Shown piece after piece: positions 60,644 through 64,000 of a stretch of DNA of 64,000 nucleotides (position 1 is the first letter of the stretch; every line of letters starts with the position of its first letter). The translations under genes were made by a program, and so were the position numbers. Source of the DNA: an uncultured Prevotellaceae bacterium (GTDB lineage: Bacteria; Bacteroidota; Bacteroidia; Bacteroidales; Bacteroidaceae); assembly GCA_902763615.1 (NCBI GenBank), contig CACWSX010000002.1:121536-185535 (forward strand), read 5' to 3'. Below the pieces are notes generated by a model, which did not search any database, was not told the DNA's origin, and saw only the letters and a list, made by a program, of their open reading frames with translations.

Positions 60644-60705
60644 ATACTGCTCGAAGGTAACGAGATTACTTCTCGAGGGCAACGAGAATACTGCTCGTTA
60701 ATTGG
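60644..60705. repeat. 22-bp tandem repeat, about 2.8 units
   Basis: Units at 60644-60665, 60666-60687 and 60688-60705 (partial), each with a CTCG...CGAG dyad in the first two. It is part of a 730-bp noncoding, repeat-rich stretch between the LruC and SecDF genes in which I see no credible gene. Confidence 0.75.
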
Positions 60706-60849
60706 TTCAAATATGGCTGAAAACAGACTCCTTTTATTGACGTGAGGGCTGATTGCGAGCGAAAGTGAAGTGTTTTGAGGGCGGAAAACAGGCGTGTTAA
60801 AAAACGTAAATCGGCTGAAAATAGGGGATTTTGCGGGTATTAATAGTAG

Positions 60850-60869
60850 CCGCTCGAGCTTGCTCGCTT
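60850..60869. repeat. REP-like palindrome, intergenic copy
   Basis: CCGCTCGAGCTTGCTCGCTT contains the dyad CGAGC-TT-GCTCG. It matches the copy in the MalY/PatB gene with two compensating changes. Confidence 0.6.
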
Positions 60870-60913
60870 TGCTTTGCAAAGAATTGTTCCCTCCCTAGGA
60901 AAAATTTGTTCCC

Positions 60914-60939
60914 TAGGCAGAGAACAATTGCTGCCTAGT
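60914..60939. repeat. Hairpin CTAGGCAG/CTGCCTAG
   Basis: Eight-bp perfect stem around AGAACAATTG, next to two CCTAGG palindromes (60894-60919 area). Confidence 0.7.
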
Positions 60940-60966
60940 TAGGGCTCAAACAAGTTTGGCTTTTGC

Positions 60967-60997
60967 ATTCACAGATTCACAGATTCACAATTCACAG
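60967..60997. repeat. 8-bp tandem repeats (ATTCACAG)
   Basis: ATTCACAG, ATTCACAG, ATTCACA, ATTCACAG in a row just before the SecDF terminator. Confidence 0.75.
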
Positions 60998-61015
60998 TTT
61001 ATTTTTTGAGGGGTA

Positions 61016-61052
61016 TACAAAAAAGAGACTGCAGTCCGTGAGGATTGCAGTC
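61016..61052 (-). terminator. Rho-independent terminator of secDF
   Basis: On the minus strand GACTGCA pairs with TGCAGTC, followed by TCTTTTTTG; it lies 26 nt after the secDF stop. Confidence 0.8.
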
Positions 61053-61077
61053 CCTGATTCTTATTGAATAGATGTCC

Positions 61078-64000
61078 TTATTTCTTTGCGGGAGCCTCTA
61101 CTGCCTCAGCGTCGTCCTTGATGGTGCGGCCCATCGTCAGATAAGCCGTAGGAGCAGCGATGAACAGTGAGCTCAGCGTACCGAATACCACACCGAGGAT
61201 CATGGCGAATGAGAACGAGCGGATGCTATCACCACCGAGGATGAAGATAGCCAACAGCACGATCAACGTCGTCACAGAGGTGTTGATGGTACGGGCCAGC
61301 GTCTGGTTCAGCGAGTCGTTGAACAGCTGCTGACGGTCGCGCTTGCCATACAGACCGAGGTTCTCACGGATACGGTCGAACACCACCACCTTATCGTTGA
61401 TAGAGTAACCGATCACCGTCAGGATAGCACCGATGAACACCTGGTCGATCTCGAGCGACATCGGAACCCAGCCCCACAGAATGGAGTAGAGACCAATCAC
61501 GAGCAGAGCATCCAGCGCCAGAGCTACCACAGCACCTACAGAGAAGGCGAGGTTGCGGAAGCGCAGTAGGATGTAGAGGAAGATGGCGATCAGGGCGATG
61601 ATCACAGAGATGATAGCACCATAGGTGATATCCTTAGCCACTGAAGGACCTACCTTTGCAGAGCTGATGATAGAACCACCCTCGCGGACATCCGGATTCT
61701 TGAAGGCATCGACACTGGCCTGGCTTACGAGGCCGGCCTTCTTCAGTGCGTTGAACAGGATATCCTCGGCCTTGTCGTCGACCTCAGGATTGTTCGACTC
61801 GATATCCCAGTTGGTAGAGATACGAACGGTCTTACCATCGGTACCCAGCGCGATGACAGAGGTGTTAGCCTCCTGATTAGCCTTCTCGCCCATCGTGTTG
61901 ATGAAAGCACCAGCCATAGCCTGACGCACCTGCTCAACGGGCGTCTCCTTGTCGAGTGTCACCACATAGTTACGACCACCCGTGAAGTCGATGCTCTGGC
62001 TCAGACCACGAACAGCGAACGAGATGATGCAGATCAGTGCCATAGCGCCCCAGATGGTGAAGGTCTTCTTATACATACCCATGAAGTGGTACTTGGCGTT
62101 CTGCATGAGGTTCTTAGAGTAACCAGTCACGAAGGTGAGGTTGGTCCACTTGTCCTTCGACAGCATGTAGTCGTAGACCAGACGGGTCATGAACACTGCG
62201 GTGAAGAAGCTGACACAGATACCGATGATCCAAGTGGTAGCGAAACCCTTTACAGGACCTGTACCGAAGTAGAGCAGGATGATACCTGTGATCAATGATG
62301 TGAAGTTAGAGTCGAAGATAGCGCTGAAGGCGTTAGAGTAACCCTTGTTGAGGCTCTCCTTCACGCTGAGGCCCTTCTTCAGCTCTTCCTTGACACGCTC
62401 GTAGATCAGCACGTTGGCATCCACAGCGGTACCCAGCGTCAGCACGATACCGGCGATACCAGGCATAGTCAGAGCAGCCTGGAACGAGGTGAGGATACCC
62501 AGTGTGAAGAACAGGTTGAACAGCAGGGCGATATCGGAGAGGATACCTGGGATGAAGCCGTAGAGCAGAATCATGTAGAGCATCAGCAGCACGAAGGCCA
62601 CGATGAATGACATAATACCCTGCTGGATAGACTGAGCACCCAGCGACGGACCAACCACCTCTTCCTGCACGATGCGGGTAGGAGCCGGCATCTTACCAGA
62701 GTTCAGCGTGTTAGCAAGGTCCTTCGTGTCCTCGATGGTGAAGTTACCAGTGATCTGAGAGTTACCACCGTCGATCTGTGAAAGAATACGGGGAGCAGAG
62801 TAAACGGCATCGTCGAGCACGATGGCTACGGCCTTACCGATGTTCTGCTTAGTAATCTGGCTCCAGCGACGGGCACCGTCAGAGTTCATCTGCATCGATA
62901 CGCAGGGATGACCCATCTGGTCGAAGTCGTCCTTACCGTTGGTGATGACGTCACCCTCCAGCGGCGCACGGCCTGAAGGCTCGGTAATCTTCAGGGCATA
63001 GAGCTCGAAGATGTCGCCCTTGGTGTTCTGATCGCCGAAGTCCTCAGCCTTTGCACCCCAACGGAGCTTCAACTCAGCGGGGAGGATCTGACGGGCGAGG
63101 TCGGAGTAGATGATCTTATTTATCTCAGCGGTATCGCGAGCGTTGGCATAACCTACGACTGCGAGGGTATTACCCTGTGTGGGCTGGAAGATAGCGAACA
63201 GGGGGTTCTGCTTCTTGGCCAGCTCAGCAGCCTTAGTGTCGAGCGTTTCCTTTACGTCCTTCTTGGCCAGCTTGGCAGCGAGGTCGCCAGCAACTGCCTT
63301 AGCAGTGTCAGCCTTTGTAGAGTCGGCCACCTGAGCCACCTGGGCAGCAGCCTGAGCCACACTAGCTGTATCGACGGCAGCGGTGTCGGTCACCTGACCG
63401 CCCTGAGCAGCCCAACGCTGGTTCAGCTGAGCCAGCAGCGGCGTGATCTCCTGAGAGTTGTAGGTCTCCCAGAACTCAAGGTTAGCACTTCCCTGAAGCA
63501 GCTTACGTACACGTTCGGGCTCTTTGATACCAGGCATTTCGACCATGATACGGCCAGCCTGACCTTCCAGCTTCTGGATGTTGGGCTGAACGACACCGAA
63601 CTTATCGATACGGTTACGGACTACATTGAATGAGTTGTCGACGGCAGCCTGCACCTCAGCGCGCAATGCGCTCTCTACCTCAGAGTCGGTAGACTGTGTG
63701 CTTACCTTGCCCTTCATCTGCTGGGTAGCAAAGATAGCGGCGAGGGGACGACCGTTAGCCTCTTGTTTCCAATACTTCACGAACAGAGAGATGAAGTCGT
63801 TCTGGCTGGTCTCCTCTTCCTTCTTGGCGAGCTCCATTGCCTTCTTGTAGGTAGCGTCGGTCTTGTGGTCAGCGAGCACGTCAACCACATCAGGTACGGA
63901 TACCTCAAGAATCACGTTCATACCGCCTTTCAGGTCAAGACCCAGGCCAATTTCCATCTCACGGCACTGCTTCAGCGAGTAGATGCCCATATACACCTTC
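61078..64000 (-). CDS. secDF: SecDF fusion, protein translocase subunit (5' end beyond window)
   Basis: At least 974 residues to the window edge, with no start codon needed because the frame stays open (KVYMGIYSLKQ... GLGLDLKGGMNVILEV). SecD: LGLDLKGG motif, a P1 head with a long Ala/Lys-rich insertion typical of Bacteroidota, and six membrane helices. SecF follows in the same chain (SIDFTGGRNYVVTLD, then DALLVIGLYSILWGW and YSINDKVVVFDRIRENL). It uses the proton gradient to pull secreted proteins across the inner membrane. The missing N-terminal piece (first helix) lies outside the window. Confidence 0.95.
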   Translation of the reverse strand, partial: KVYMGIYSLKQCREMEIGLGLDLKGGMNVILEVSVPDVVDVLADHKTDATYKKAMELAKKEEETSQNDFISLFVKYWKQEANGRPLAAIFATQQMKGKVSTQSTDSEVESALRAEVQAAVDNSFNVVRNRIDKFGVVQPNIQKLEGQAGRIMVEMPGIKEPERVRKLLQGSANLEFWETYNSQEITPLLAQLNQRWAAQGGQVTDTAAVDTASVAQAAAQVAQVADSTKADTAKAVAGDLAAKLAKKDVKETLDTKAAELAKKQNPLFAIFQPTQGNTLAVVGYANARDTAEINKIIYSDLARQILPAELKLRWGAKAEDFGDQNTKGDIFELYALKITEPSGRAPLEGDVITNGKDDFDQMGHPCVSMQMNSDGARRWSQITKQNIGKAVAIVLDDAVYSAPRILSQIDGGNSQITGNFTIEDTKDLANTLNSGKMPAPTRIVQEEVVGPSLGAQSIQQGIMSFIVAFVLLMLYMILLYGFIPGILSDIALLFNLFFTLGILTSFQAALTMPGIAGIVLTLGTAVDANVLIYERVKEELKKGLSVKESLNKGYSNAFSAIFDSNFTSLITGIILLYFGTGPVKGFATTWIIGICVSFFTAVFMTRLVYDYMLSKDKWTNLTFVTGYSKNLMQNAKYHFMGMYKKTFTIWGAMALICIISFAVRGLSQSIDFTGGRNYVVTLDKETPVEQVRQAMAGAFINTMGEKANQEANTSVIALGTDGKTVRISTNWDIESNNPEVDDKAEDILFNALKKAGLVSQASVDAFKNPDVREGGSIISSAKVGPSVAKDITYGAIISVIIALIAIFLYILLRFRNLAFSVGAVVALALDALLVIGLYSILWGWVPMSLEIDQVFIGAILTVIGYSINDKVVVFDRIRENLGLYGKRDRQQLFNDSLNQTLARTINTSVTTLIVLLAIFILGGDSIRSFSFAMILGVVFGTLSSLFIAAPTAYLTMGRTIKDDAEAVEAPAKK

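Noticed and set aside
60644-60705. CRISPR-like array
   Set aside because: The units are contiguous with no spacers and there are fewer than three full repeats; no cas genes are in the window.
60589-60879. 96-codon minus-strand ORF in the secDF-LruC gap
   Set aside because: It coincides with the tandem and REP-like repeats and lacks start signals; treated as noncoding.

Overview
The window looks like chromosomal DNA of a Bacteroidales bacterium, most probably a Prevotella-type (Prevotellaceae) gut or rumen organism. The main evidence is promoters: most intergenic gaps carry the Bacteroidota -7 box TAnnTTTG, often with a TTTG-type -33 element about 20 nt upstream. The gene families agree: HU_HIG protein with a 'smalltalk' peptide, DUF4421, DUF3836, DUF4369-TlpA, LruC/DUF4842, DUF3160, fused SecDF, GH43 and GH28. 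Several computed starts fall on a TTG inside a -7 box; I moved those starts to the first ATG downstream.

Layout. 1-2.9 kb: accessory genes (a coiled-coil protein cut by the window edge, a decayed Rpn transposase/nuclease, an orphan protein, a polyvalent-type kinase). 3.0-4.6 kb: a large nested palindrome, then an HU-like gene and a 35-residue small protein. 4.7-5.9 kb: a DUF4421 outer-membrane protein. 6.0-15.9 kb: a surface-glycan region, visibly more AT-rich, with a truncated DegT aminotransferase, a seven-gene acyl-chain operon (acyltransferase, two carrier proteins, adenylating enzyme, KAS III, MBL hydrolase, SDR), two GT2 enzymes, LicD, an LpxL-like acyltransferase and a GT11-like enzyme. 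15.9-23.6 kb: three LTA-synthase-family transferases and an MsbA-like exporter. 23.6-27.1 kb: MiaB, a MalY/PatB enzyme and DUF3737. 27.3-31.5 kb: a binding protein, a kinase-dead Cache-HAMP protein and a Cache-HAMP histidine kinase in one operon.

31.6-42.1 kb: an M16 peptidase, DUF3836, a lipoprotein co-transcribed with a sigma factor fused to a transmembrane segment and an apparent outer-membrane beta-barrel, an SPFH protein, and an RprXY-like two-component system. Three minus-strand genes here share a direct-repeat element upstream of their promoters. 42.3-47.9 kb: GH43, a GH28-GH43 fusion and a TlpA-like lipoprotein. 48.0 kb: tRNA-Arg(CCT). 48.4-51.1 kb: an ECF sigma factor with a membrane partner, then a DUF4369-TlpA protein. 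51.1-56.1 kb: CapA-like, DUF3160, a small secreted protein and a two-domain Rid protein. 56.3-58.3 kb: a Na/Pi cotransporter-PhoU protein with a C-terminal OmpR/PhoB-type DNA-binding domain. 58.4-60.3 kb: a LruC lipoprotein. 60.3-61.1 kb: repeat-rich noncoding DNA. 61.1-64 kb: SecDF, cut by the window edge.

The strongest candidates for undescribed biology are two single-polypeptide signalling fusions (sigma factor-TM-beta-barrel at 36.5 kb; phosphate transporter-PhoU-wHTH at 56.3 kb), a candidate response-regulator operator with three half-sites spaced exactly 11 bp near the RprXY-like genes, short-period repeats that supply stop codons, C-termini and one start codon, and the acyl-chain/glycan cassette. 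All functions are inferred from sequence; no database search was possible.
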